Source of the DNA: an uncultured Actinomyces sp.
GTDB lineage: Bacteria > Actinomycetota > Actinomycetes > Actinomycetales > Actinomycetaceae
Direction of reading: 5' to 3'
DNA length: 26,681 nt
Assembly: GCA_937926195.1 (NCBI GenBank)
Contig: CALEXZ010000124.1
Location: forward strand, 1-26,681
Shown here: one piece after another, positions 1-8,641 of the stretch
How positions within the stretch are numbered: position 1 is the first letter of the stretch
How the letters are laid out: each line of letters opens with the position of its first letter
Notes under the pieces: generated by a model
Told to the model about the DNA's origin: nothing
What the model saw: only the letters and a program-made list of their open reading frames with translations
Database searches by the model: none
Translations under genes and position numbers: made by a program

Positions 1-418
<418 letters not shown>

Positions 419-422
<4 letters not shown>

Positions 423-877
423 GCACCGAGGTCAACAACGAGACCGGGGTCGACATCGACCTCACCGAGTTCTCCGCCATCGCCGACCACGTCCTGCACC
501 ACCTGCACGTCAACCCCCGCGCCGAGCTCAACATCCTCTTCATCGACCCCGAGCCCATGGAGGAGCTGCACCTGCGCTGGCTGGACCTGCCCGGCCCCAC
601 GGACGTCATGAGCTTCCCCATGGACGAGCTGCGTCCGGGCACCGCTGAGTCAGAGACCCCCGCGGGCACCCTCGGTGACATCGTCATCTGCCCGCAGGTC
701 GCCGCCAGGCAGGCGCTTGAGGCCGGCCACTCGGCCGCCGAGGAGATGCTGCTGCTCACCGTCCACGGCATCCTGCACCTGCTCGGCTACGACCACGCCG
801 AGCCCGGGGAGAAGAAGGAGATGTTCGACCTCCAGCGCACCCTCCTGCTGACCTTCCTCGCGGAGCGAGGTGCATGA
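419..877 (+). CDS. ybeY: Endoribonuclease YbeY (rRNA maturation factor)
   Basis: A 152-residue protein of normal family length. YbeY is a zinc-dependent single-strand endoribonuclease involved in 16S rRNA 3'-end maturation and ribosome quality control. The metal-binding signature HGILHLLGYDH is intact, with histidines at about residues 116, 120 and 126. The upstream block DVMSFPMDE and the GDIVIC strand are also typical. The start is the ATG in the ATGA overlap with phoH, and the gene ends in another ATGA overlap with the next gene, so phoH-ybeY-hemolysin are probably one transcript. Confidence 0.96.
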
Positions 878-2154
878 GCGCCACCACCATCGCCCTCCTG
901 TTCCTCGCCGCCGTCCTCACCCTGGCCTGCGGCGCCGCCCTGTCCGCGGGGGAGGCGGCACTGACCCGCATGACGCGCGCCGGTGCCGAGGACCTGGCCG
1001 AGGCGGGCAGGCGCGGCGCCGACCGGGTCCTCGACCTCGCTGAACGACGCAGCCAGGTCCTGGCCTCCGTCAGCGCCGTGCGCGTGGGTGTCGACATGCT
1101 CGCCGCGGTCCTGCTCACCCTGGCCGTCTCCGGCCTCATCACACCGTGGTGGGCGGTGCTGGCCGTGTCGGTGGCCGCCAACGCCGTCCTGCTCGGGCTT
1201 GTCGTGGGCATCTCCCCGCGCTCACTGGGACGACGCAACCCCGATGGCACCCTCCTGGCGCTGGCCGGTCTGCTCGACAGCGTCGACACCCTCGGCGCGC
1301 CCTGGCGCTGGTTCGAGCAGCGCTTCTCACGCGCCTCCACCCTCACCGACGCCGAGGCCCTGGCGGAGGTCACCGAGGACCTGCGGGAGATGATCGACGA
1401 GATCGGTGAGGCCGAGTCCATCGAGGACGAGGACCGCGAGATGCTGCGCAGCGTCGTCGCCCTGGGCCAGACCCTCGTGCGCGAGGTCATGGTCCCGCGC
1501 ACCGACATGGTCACCATCGACGTCGACAGCCCCGCCAGCGCCGCCTTGCGCCTGTTCACCCTCTCCGGCTACTCACGCGTGCCGGTCGTGGGCGAGGACG
1601 CCGACGACGTGCGCGGCATCGTCTACCTCAAGGACGTCCTGCGGCGCCTGTCCGACCACCCTGAGCACGCCGAGCGCCCCGTGAGCGGCTTCGTGCGCGA
1701 GGTCACCTGGGTGCCCGAGTCAAAGGCCGCCGACGACCTCCTGCGCGAGATGCAGACCGAGCACGTCCACATGGCGCTCGTCGTCGACGAGTACGGCGGC
1801 ACCGCCGGCCTGGTGACGATGGAGGACCTGCTGGAGGAGGTCGTCGGCGAGCTCCAGGACGAGCACGACCACGCCGAGCCCGAGGTCGAGGACCTGGGCG
1901 ACGGCACCTTCCGCGTCCCCTCCCGCCTGGGGCTGGACGACCTGGGCGAGCTCTTCGGCCTCGACGTCGACGACGACGACGTCGACACCGCCGGGGGCCT
2001 GCTCACCAAGGCCATCGGCCGTGTCCCGCTGCCCGGGGCCACCGGCTGCGCGCAGGGGCTGCGCCTCGTCGCCGACGAGGCGACCGGTCGCCGTCGGCAG
2101 GTCATGAGCCTCATCGTCAGCCGTGACCCCCAGGACGGCCAGGACCACGGCTGA
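874..2154 (+). CDS. CNNM/CBS-domain membrane protein (hemolysin C / CorC family)
   Basis: A 426-residue protein with the three-part layout of this family. Residues 1 to about 170 form a DUF21/CNNM membrane domain with hydrophobic segments near 1-25 and in the LAAVLLTLAVSGLI and WAVLAVSVAANAVLLGLVVG regions. A CBS pair follows (about 200-330, containing REVMVPRTDMVTID and ALVVDEYGGTAGLVTMEDLLEE). The C-terminus is a CorC/HlyC domain (about 345-420). Family members are linked to magnesium/cobalt transport; the hemolysin name is historical. It is coupled to ybeY by an ATGA overlap. The transported ion cannot be read from the sequence. Confidence 0.9.
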   Translation: MSATTIALLFLAAVLTLACGAALSAGEAALTRMTRAGAEDLAEAGRRGADRVLDLAERRSQVLASVSAVRVGVDMLAAVLLTLAVSGLITPWWAVLAVSVAANAVLLGLVVGISPRSLGRRNPDGTLLALAGLLDSVDTLGAPWRWFEQRFSRASTLTDAEALAEVTEDLREMIDEIGEAESIEDEDREMLRSVVALGQTLVREVMVPRTDMVTIDVDSPASAALRLFTLSGYSRVPVVGEDADDVRGIVYLKDVLRRLSDHPEHAERPVSGFVREVTWVPESKAADDLLREMQTEHVHMALVVDEYGGTAGLVTMEDLLEEVVGELQDEHDHAEPEVEDLGDGTFRVPSRLGLDDLGELFGLDVDDDDVDTAGGLLTKAIGRVPLPGATGCAQGLRLVADEATGRRRQVMSLIVSRDPQDGQDHG

Positions 2155-2209
2155 CGGCCGGCTGGGGGACCTGCGGCGCGCACTCCCACCGGCTGCCCGA
2201 AGGGGCGGA

Positions 2210-2215
2210 TACCAT
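2210..2215 (+). promoter_or_regulatory. Candidate -10 element (TACCAT) upstream of era
   Basis: TACCAT fits the actinobacterial TANNNT -10 pattern and lies in the 121-base gap before era. No convincing -35 is visible, and read-through from the upstream operon would also serve. Weak call. Confidence 0.25.
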
Positions 2216-2275
2216 CACAGCCGCGGCACCCGCCGCCAGCAGGCCCACGGGCCCAGACCACCTAGGAGACCCCCA

Positions 2276-3370
2276 ATGACGGACACCCCCTTCCGCTTCC
2301 CCTCCGACGACGAGCTCATGGACGGGCCCAACGCCTTCGACGACGCCGACGAGGGCGCCGGCACCGACCGCGACGCCGGCAGCGACGAGGGCAACGAGGA
2401 GGCAGCGGACCTGCCCGCCTCCGCCCGCGTCGACGTCCTCGTCCCCGAGGTGCCCGAGGGCTTCCGCGCCGGCTTCGCCTGCCTCATCGGACGCCCCAAC
2501 GCCGGCAAGTCGACCCTCACCAACGCCATGGTCGGCCAGAAGGTCGCCATCACCTCCGGCCGCCCCCAGACGACCCGCCACAACGTGCGCGGCGTCGTCC
2601 ACCGCCCGGACGCCCAGCTCGTCCTCGTCGACACCCCCGGCCTGCACCGGCCCCGGACCCTGCTGGGCAGGCGCCTCAACGACCTCGTGCGCGAGACCCT
2701 GGCCGACGTCGACGTCATCGTCCTGTGCGTGCCTGCCGACGAGAAGGTCGGCCCCGGCGACCGCTTCATCGCACGCGACCTCGCCGACTGCCGTCGCCCC
2801 GTCGTCGCCGTCGTCACCAAGGCGGACACCGTCAGCCGCGAGGCGCTGGCGGCCCAGCTCCTCGCCGTCAACGAGCTGGGGGACTGGGCCGACATCGTGC
2901 CCGTCTCCGCGCTCAGGGGCGAGCAGGTCGACGTCCTGGAGGACGTCCTCATCAGCCACCTGCCCCCCTCGCCGCCCCTCTACCCGACCGGTGAGATCAC
3001 CGACGAGCCCCAGGCCGTCATGATCGCCGAGCTCGTGCGCGAGGCCGCGCTCGAGGGCGTGCGCGACGAGCTGCCCCACTCGCTGGCCGTCGTCGTCGAC
3101 GAGATCGTCGACCCCCGCACCGACCGCACCGGCTCGCGGGTCAAGGGCACCGGCGACCGCCTGCAGGTGCGTGTGAGCCTCGTCGTCGAGCGCGACTCCC
3201 AGAAGGCCATCATGATCGGCAAGGGCGGCTCGCGCCTCAAGGAGATCGGCGTGACCTCACGCAAGGGCATCCAGAAGCTCCTCGGCCGCCCCGTCTACCT
3301 CGACCTGCACGTGCGCACCTCCAAGGACTGGCAGTCCGACCCGAAGGCGCTCGCCAAGCTCGGTTTCTGA
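2276..3370 (+). CDS. era: GTPase Era
   Basis: Era binds the 3' end of 16S rRNA and acts in 30S subunit assembly. All GTPase motifs are present: G1 GRPNAGKST (residues 72-80), the switch I region RPQTTRHNVRG, G3 DTPG (119-122), G4 TKAD (181-184) and G5 SALRG. The C-terminal KH domain has the RNA-binding loop IGKGGSRLKEIG (about 314-325). I start at the ATG at 2276, preceded by AGGAG at a good distance, rather than at an upstream in-frame start with no ribosome site. With this start the protein is 364 residues, about 60 longer than a typical Era, because of an acidic N-terminal extension rich in Asp, Glu and Gly before the G domain. Confidence 0.96.
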   Translation: MTDTPFRFPSDDELMDGPNAFDDADEGAGTDRDAGSDEGNEEAADLPASARVDVLVPEVPEGFRAGFACLIGRPNAGKSTLTNAMVGQKVAITSGRPQTTRHNVRGVVHRPDAQLVLVDTPGLHRPRTLLGRRLNDLVRETLADVDVIVLCVPADEKVGPGDRFIARDLADCRRPVVAVVTKADTVSREALAAQLLAVNELGDWADIVPVSALRGEQVDVLEDVLISHLPPSPPLYPTGEITDEPQAVMIAELVREAALEGVRDELPHSLAVVVDEIVDPRTDRTGSRVKGTGDRLQVRVSLVVERDSQKAIMIGKGGSRLKEIGVTSRKGIQKLLGRPVYLDLHVRTSKDWQSDPKALAKLGF

Positions 3371-3384
3371 CCGGGACCCGCGAC

Positions 3385-5235
3385 ATGAGCGTGCAGGGAC
3401 GCGAGCTCAGGCGCCTCAGACGCGCGCAGCGCCGTGCGGCACGGCGCGCCGACCCTGCCCACCCGACCCGCAGCGAGGCGGCCGCCGCCCTCGCCTGGCT
3501 GCGGGCCTTCCCGCGCCGGGCCTGCGTCCTGCTGGCGCGTCTGTGGCGAGAAAGCCGCGCCCGCCTGGCCGTCATGAGCGCGGGCGTCCTCGCGGCCGCC
3601 GTCGTCCTGGCGGTCGCGGGGGCCGGCCAGACCGAGATCGTCGGGATCATCACGACGGTCGCGCTGGGGGCGCTCGTCCTGGCCGTGTCCTGGGACCACC
3701 GCACCGTGGGCGCCGTCGTGGTGACGGTGCTCGCCCTGTCGCTGCTCGGCTCCCTCGCCGGACCCCGCTGGTCGCCCCAGCCCGCCCAGGCCGCGCTCAT
3801 GCCGACGACCACCAGCACCCGCATCGGGGGAGCGGTCAGCACCGTCGACGTCGGCACCTACGAGGTCCTGACCACCGAGGTCAGCCTGCCGCAGACGGAC
3901 GGCTCGACGGTCACCGGCCTGCTGCGCCGCCCCCTGGGGGCCGACGGCGAGCCCCTGAGCGGCACCCCCGGCGTCGTCTTCATGCACGGCACCGGTACCC
4001 ACACCCAGCTCGGCTTCCGCGAGCAGGCCGTGGCCCTGGCCAGTGCAGGCGCGACGACGCTCGTGCCCGACAAGCCCACCCAGGACTACACGCTCACCGA
4101 GCGCGACTACGTGCTCATGGCCGACAACTACGCCTTCTCCATCGAGTACCTGCGCGCGCTGGACACCGTCCGGGCCGACGGCGTCGGCGTCTACGCCGAG
4201 TCCGAGGGGGGCTTTCCCGGCGTGGTCACCGCGGGACGCGACCCGCACCTGGCCTTCCTCGTCCTGGCCAGCGCCCCCGTCGTCCAGCTGCGCCAGCAGG
4301 CGACCTACGCCGCGGGCACCTACCTGAGCAACGTCGGTGTGCCCGACGCCCTGCTGACCGCCGTCGCCCGCCTGCTGGGCACCCGCGAGCTGCCCGGCGG
4401 CGCCTTCCGCTACGCCGACTTCGATGCCACCGCCTACCAGCAGCGCATCACCGCCCCCGTCCTCATGATCTACGGCACCGCCGACTCCTCCATGCCTCTC
4501 GTCCAGGGGCCGGCGACCCTCTGGCACGACATCCAGGTGGCGGGCAACACCCGGCTCACCGTGCGCTACTACGCGCACGCCAACCACGGCCTCAAGCTCG
4601 GCACCACGACCGACGGCGCCCTCGCACCCGGTGTCACCCGGGACCTGGCCCGCTGGGTCACCGGCCTGCCCGCCACCGCCTCCGCCGAGCCCCACGTCGC
4701 CGGGGCCACGCCCGTGCAGGACTTCTGGGCGCGGGCTCCTGGCCGGGCCCGCTGGTACGCCTCCGGCGACCTCATGCTCGCAGGCATCGTCACCGGGCTC
4801 GCCCTGCTGGCCGCCTCCGGGCTGGGGTGGGTGCTTGGCCAGGCGCCCAGGCTCGTGGGGCGGCGGGGCATGCACCTGCCCGACCCTGTCGGACGGTGGA
4901 CCGGGGCGCTGGCCCTGGCCGTCCTGGCCGCCTGGGTGCTCTACCTCGCCTACGTCGGCATGGTGGCGCGCCTGGCCATGACCTACTCCTCCAACCCGTG
5001 GATCTCCTACGGGGGCTGGCTCGCCGCCCAGGCGATGGCGCTGCTGGCCGTCGTCATCCTCGTCAAGCTCGTGGGACGCATCTACCTCGTGCGCGGGCAC
5101 GTGCGCCACGGGCGGGACGAGGGGGGACGCTGGCTGACGGTGCCCGCTGGCGCGGTGCTGGCGGCCGCGGTCTGGGGCGCCGTGCTGCTCCTGACGGCTC
5201 TGGCCTACTGGGGGCTGTTCCCCATGCTCCGCTGA
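3385..5235 (+). CDS. Membrane-anchored alpha/beta hydrolase
   Basis: A 616-residue protein. The N-terminus is very basic, followed by hydrophobic segments at about 60-80, 85-95 and 110-125. An alpha/beta hydrolase domain spans about 150-430, and three or four more hydrophobic segments lie at about 470-615. Catalytic features are visible: an oxyanion-type HGTG at 201-204, a nucleophile elbow AESEGG with Ser273, an acid in YGTADS (Asp367) and a histidine in ANHG (His401). The elbow has Ala-Glu where G-X is usual. The start at 3385 is 14 bases after the era stop with only a weak ribosome site, so it may be co-translated. The substrate is unknown. The soluble domain probably faces outside, as the basic N-terminus should stay in the cytoplasm, but the topology is inferred. 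Its 3' end overlaps the convergent transporter by 31 bases. Confidence 0.8.
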   Translation: MSVQGRELRRLRRAQRRAARRADPAHPTRSEAAAALAWLRAFPRRACVLLARLWRESRARLAVMSAGVLAAAVVLAVAGAGQTEIVGIITTVALGALVLAVSWDHRTVGAVVVTVLALSLLGSLAGPRWSPQPAQAALMPTTTSTRIGGAVSTVDVGTYEVLTTEVSLPQTDGSTVTGLLRRPLGADGEPLSGTPGVVFMHGTGTHTQLGFREQAVALASAGATTLVPDKPTQDYTLTERDYVLMADNYAFSIEYLRALDTVRADGVGVYAESEGGFPGVVTAGRDPHLAFLVLASAPVVQLRQQATYAAGTYLSNVGVPDALLTAVARLLGTRELPGGAFRYADFDATAYQQRITAPVLMIYGTADSSMPLVQGPATLWHDIQVAGNTRLTVRYYAHANHGLKLGTTTDGALAPGVTRDLARWVTGLPATASAEPHVAGATPVQDFWARAPGRARWYASGDLMLAGIVTGLALLAASGLGWVLGQAPRLVGRRGMHLPDPVGRWTGALALAVLAAWVLYLAYVGMVARLAMTYSSNPWISYGGWLAAQAMALLAVVILVKLVGRIYLVRGHVRHGRDEGGRWLTVPAGAVLAAAVWGAVLLLTALAYWGLFPMLR

Positions 5236-6655
5236 GCGGCACCGGGCGCGGTCGGCATGGTCAGCGAGGCGAGACCTGCGAGCGCGTAGGCCGCCACGGG
5301 CACCCACAGGGCTGTCGTCACGGCGTCATGAGCGTCACCCGAGCCCTGGAGGATCCCGAAGAACAGCGCCCCGGCAAGGGCGACGCCAAGCACCATGCCG
5401 ATCTGGCTGAAGGTGGTGAGGGTGCCGGAGGCCGCTCCGGCGTCCTGGGTGGGCACCGACTCCAGCGTGATCGTCGTCAGCGGCATGATGAGGGTCATCA
5501 TCCCGGCGCCTGTCAGCGCCAGCGGGACGGTGAGGTGCCAGCCGGTGAGGGATGCTCCGGCGCTCCAGATCGTCCACAGGACCCAGGCCAGTGCGGCCGC
5601 CTGCACCATGCCGCCCAGCAGCACGGCCCACCTGCCCAGGCGCTTCGTGGCGAGGATCGCCAGGGGCGCGGCCACCATGGAGCCCAGCGCGAAGGGCAGG
5701 AGCGTGAGCCCTGCCGCCAGCGCCGTGAAGCCCAGCGCGCTCTGGACGTAGAACAGCACGATGAGCACGAACCCGCCGTTGCCGATCGAGGAGAGCACCT
5801 GTACGAGCTGTCCGCTCGCGAAGCCCCGGTCACGAAACAGCGGCAGCGGCAGCAGCGGGGACCCGTGCACCTTGAGCATGTGCCGCTGCTGCCAGGTGAA
5901 GGCTGCGATGACGAGGGGGCGGCCAGGAGCATCGCCCAGATCCACCACGCCCACCCGGCGGCGCGGCCGTCGGTGAGCGGGAAGACGACGAGGAACACAC
6001 CGAGGCCTCCCAGCAGCACCCCGAGAAGATCGGGCCTGAGCGGGTGCTCCGACCTGCTCCTGGGAACGAAGAGGAGCGCCGCGGCGACGAGCACGACGCC
6101 GACGGGCACGTTGACGAGGAACACGCTGCGCCAGCCCATGCCGAGAAGGTCCGCGGTGACGAGCCAGCCGCCGAGGATCAGCCCGCCCACGGCCCCCAGC
6201 GAGCTCAGTGCCCCGATGAGGCCCAGGATGGGGGCGCGCTCCTCCGGCGCGTACATCACCTGAACGCTGGAGAGCACCTGGGGCATCATGATCCCGGCGA
6301 AGCCTCCCTGGAGCACGCGGGCCGCGACGAGCAGATCGCCTGTCTGCGACAGCGCCGCCCCCAGGGAGGCGAGGGTGAAGCCCACGAGCCCGATGACGAA
6401 GATGCGCCGGTGCCCGAAGATGTCACCCAGGCGGCCGCCCGTGATGAGCAGGGTCGCGAAGGCGATGACGTAGCCGGCGACGGTCCACTCCAGCTGCTCC
6501 GGTGTGGCACCCAGGTCCGCGCCGATGGTGGGCAGCGCGACGTTGGTGATCGTCGAGTCCATGAGGTCCATGAACGTCGCCACCATGAGCACGGCGGTGG
6601 CGACGGTGCGCGACCGTGCGGCGCCTCGGTCCTGGGATCTGTCCTCGTTCTTCAT
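5205..6655 (-). pseudogene. DHA2-type MFS drug exporter, split by a frameshift
   Basis: Two overlapping minus-strand frames join into one 14-helix exporter of about 480 residues, the normal DHA2 (EmrB/QacA) length. The N-terminal frame (6655 to about 5917) has motif D1 (MDSTITNVALPTI), motif A (GGRLGDIFGHRR), motif B (RVLQGGFAGIMMPQ) and the antiporter motif C region (LGAVGGLILGGWL). It then degrades into Ser/Pro-rich nonsense. The other frame continues with RPLVIAAFTWQQRHML and reaches the normal C-terminus at 5205. The switch maps to a run of five G (5915-5919, + strand); one base gained or two lost restores the frame. This is either a real inactivating mutation or phase variation, or a sequencing error at a homopolymer. 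The gene is divergent from a TetR regulator that probably controls it. Confidence 0.85.
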
Positions 6656-6679
6656 GCTCCGGCCCTCTCATAGCTCAGT

Positions 6680-6694
6680 GTGTACGGCGTACAC
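6680..6694. promoter_or_regulatory. Palindromic operator candidate 1
   Basis: GTGTACGGCGTACAC has perfect 7-base arms around one central G. It lies 25 bases upstream of the exporter ATG in the divergent exporter/tetR region. It is a likely binding site for the adjacent TetR protein; inference from position and symmetry. Confidence 0.6.
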
Positions 6695-6705
6695 GTCAGT
6701 GGTGA

Positions 6706-6716
6706 GTACACTGTAC
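6706..6716. promoter_or_regulatory. Palindromic operator candidate 2
   Basis: GTACACTGTAC has perfect 5-base arms (GTACA/TGTAC) and shares the GTAC core with the palindrome 12 bases to its left. Two related sites between divergent genes suggest that the regulator controls both directions. Confidence 0.5.
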
Positions 6717-6770
6717 GCAGGTATCGTGGTCGGAGCAATCCGGTCCCCGAGGCAGCGGTGAGGAGAGAAC

Positions 6771-7508
6771 GTGGTGCACGCCGATCCGGGAGCCCCGCCC
6801 AAGTGGGTGCGGTGGCTGTGGGAAGTCGATGCCACCGAGGGCACGGCCGAGCAGGACGAGGGCGCGGGCCTTGGCGTCGGCAAGATCGTGCGCGCGGGCG
6901 TCGCGCTCGCCGACGCCGAGGGCCTGGACGGCGTGACCGTGCGCAAGCTCGCCCAGCGCCTGGGTGTGAGCACCATGGCGGCGTACCGCCATATCGGCTC
7001 GCGCGACGAGGTCGTCGCCGCCATGGTCGACGTCGCCTTCGGGCCGCCGCCGACCCTCTCGGGCCCCACCGAGGACTGGGGGAGCGGGCTGCGGTGCTGG
7101 GCGACGGCCATTCACGCCCGCTACGAGACACATCCCTGGCTCCTGGACGTCCCGGTCCAGGGCATGCCCACCGGACCCCACCGCCTGCGGTGGATGGAGT
7201 CGGTCCTTCGGGTGCTCGCGGGTGCGGGGCTCGGGCTCCAGGAGCGACTCAATGCCGCGCTGCTCGTCGACGGACACGTGCGCACCGTCGCCTCCCTCAA
7301 GCGCTCCCTGGCGGCCGTGACGCACGAGGGGCGCAGCGAGGCCTCCGTGGGCTGGCTCCTGACCCGACTCAAGGCCGACGGCCTGACCTCCATGGCGCAG
7401 GTGCTCACGCTCGGGTCGCTCGATGACGAGCAGGGCTACGAGCTCGACTACGGGCTCGACCGGATCATCGCCGGGATCAGGGCCGGGACCGGGGCCGCTC
7501 GCGCCTGA
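6771..7508 (+). CDS. TetR-family transcriptional regulator
   Basis: A 245-residue protein. After a 35-residue leader containing PPKWVRWLWEV, the N-terminal domain carries a TetR helix-turn-helix (about 55-85): GVTVRKLAQRLGVSTMAAYRHIGSRDEVV. The helical C-terminal part is the ligand/dimerisation domain and is not diagnostic of a ligand. The start is GTG at 6771 (a second GTG lies at 6774), with AGGAG at 6761-6765. It is divergent from the MFS exporter, with two palindromes between. The natural reading is a drug-responsive repressor of the exporter and of itself; the ligand is unknown. Confidence 0.88.
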   Translation: MVHADPGAPPKWVRWLWEVDATEGTAEQDEGAGLGVGKIVRAGVALADAEGLDGVTVRKLAQRLGVSTMAAYRHIGSRDEVVAAMVDVAFGPPPTLSGPTEDWGSGLRCWATAIHARYETHPWLLDVPVQGMPTGPHRLRWMESVLRVLAGAGLGLQERLNAALLVDGHVRTVASLKRSLAAVTHEGRSEASVGWLLTRLKADGLTSMAQVLTLGSLDDEQGYELDYGLDRIIAGIRAGTGAARA

Positions 7509-7559
7509 GCCGACGGCGCCGGTGGCGCTGGGCGCGGTGGCGCCGGGCCCCGGTCGGAC
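7509..7559. terminator. GC-rich hairpin region between convergent tetR and XRE genes
   Basis: The 51 bases between the two convergent stops contain repeated GGCGCC units and complementary ends (CCGAC near 7510, GTCGG near 7552) able to form a strong hairpin without a T run. It is a possible bidirectional terminator. Structure by eye only. Confidence 0.4.
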
Positions 7560-7784
7560 TCAGCTCAGGGGCGGGAAGTCCTCGAGGGAGAAGACCGACT
7601 CGACCGGCACGTCGAAGTAGCGGGCGATGCGCAGCGCCAGGTGGAGCGAGGGCGCGTACTCGCCGCGCTCAAGGTATCCCACGGTCTGGTAGTGCACTCC
7701 CAGGTCCTCCGCGAGCTGACGGCGGCTGACGCGGCGGTCCGCGCGCAGGACCGCGATGCGGTTGTGGACGACGTCGTCTGCCAT
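7560..7784 (-). CDS. Small XRE-family helix-turn-helix regulator
   Basis: A 74-residue protein that is almost entirely one Cro/CI-type helix-turn-helix: NRIAVLRADRRVSRRQLAEDLGVHYQTVGYLERGEYAPS, then LALRIARYFDVPVESVF. It has no ligand domain. The ATG at 7784 overlaps the permease TGA by one base (TGATG), and a GTG one codon earlier would overlap by four, so translation is probably coupled to the permease. No separate ribosome site is visible. It is the last gene of an ATPase-permease-XRE operon. Stand-alone XRE proteins of this size commonly sit with ABC exporters, which suggests autoregulation. Confidence 0.85.
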   Translation of the reverse strand: MADDVVHNRIAVLRADRRVSRRQLAEDLGVHYQTVGYLERGEYAPSLHLALRIARYFDVPVESVFSLEDFPPLS

Positions 7785-8641
7785 CACATGCCGGTCTGGG
7801 AGCGGGCGGCGGACTGCATGCGCGCCAGGTTACCGATGCTCTCTCTGCGGAAGGAACGCCTGACCAGGGCGGGAGCCAGGAGCCCGAGCCCGACGACGGT
7901 CCACGCAACCAGGACGGTCAGGGCCGCCTCCGGACGGAAGGCACCACCGATCTCCCACGAGGGGTCGTCGACGAGCGCCCAGCGGGTGAGGTGCCCCGAC
8001 CAGTAGGTGGGAAGCGCGAGGTGGATGAGCTGGAGCCAGCGAGGCAGGGCCGCGACCGGGAAGAAGGCGCCGCTCGTGGCCACCAGCGCCATGATCGGCA
8101 GGAGGGTGACCATGAGGCTGTACATGCCGCGCGCCGCGCAGGCGGCGGCGATGCCCAGAGGGGCCGCCGCCAGCGAGGACAGGATGATGAAGGGCACGCA
8201 CTCCAGGACCTGGGCGACGCTCAGCGGCAGCGCGCTCACGAACAGGGCGGCGCCGAGCAGGACCGCCAGCTGTGTGGCCATCGTGTGCACGAGGGCGGTG
8301 ACGGTCTTGCTGATCGTCCACACGAGCGGACCGTGGGGGAGGATGCGCACGCGCAGCAGGGCCCCGCCGACGCGGTCCGTGAAGGTCTCGCTGGCGATCT
8401 GCATCGTGATGAGGCCGCTGAGGGCCCCGACGCTGCCGGCGACGAACATCGGTCCGTAGGCGGTGTACGCCTCGACGAGGTCGTTGCTCATCCGGCCGAC
8501 GGTGATGATGACACCCGCGGCCAGCAGCAGGCTGAAGATGCCGCTGCCCAGGAGGACGGGGCGCAGGTCGGCGGCGCTTTGGATCTGCACGGCGCGTACG
8601 AGGGCGCCCAGGCGCGGACGGCGGTTGGAAGGGGTGCTCAT
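7784..8641 (-). CDS. ABC-2 type exporter permease
   Basis: A 285-residue integral membrane protein with about six hydrophobic segments. These include LLGSGIFSLLLAAGVIITV, the GPMFVAGSVGALSGLITMQ helix, the HTMATQLAVLLGAALFVSAL and FIILSSLAAAPLGIAAACA helices, LMVTLLPIMALVATSGAFFP, and ALTVLVAWTVVGLGLLAPAL at the C-terminus. The layout and late FFP motif match ABC-2 permeases. The start is the ATG in an ATGA overlap with the upstream ATPase; the frame stays open further upstream but there it only mirrors the ATPase gene. It pairs with that ATPase. The substrate is unknown. Confidence 0.88.
   Translation of the reverse strand: MSTPSNRRPRLGALVRAVQIQSAADLRPVLLGSGIFSLLLAAGVIITVGRMSNDLVEAYTAYGPMFVAGSVGALSGLITMQIASETFTDRVGGALLRVRILPHGPLVWTISKTVTALVHTMATQLAVLLGAALFVSALPLSVAQVLECVPFIILSSLAAAPLGIAAACAARGMYSLMVTLLPIMALVATSGAFFPVAALPRWLQLIHLALPTYWSGHLTRWALVDDPSWEIGGAFRPEAALTVLVAWTVVGLGLLAPALVRRSFRRESIGNLARMQSAARSQTGM

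Noticed and set aside
3295..6263. Very long antisense or alternate-frame ORFs (670 residues on -, 906 residues on +) over the hydrolase/exporter region
   Set aside because: They are Arg/Pro/Gly/His-rich shadows typical of high-GC DNA and lie over genes with clear motifs in another frame.
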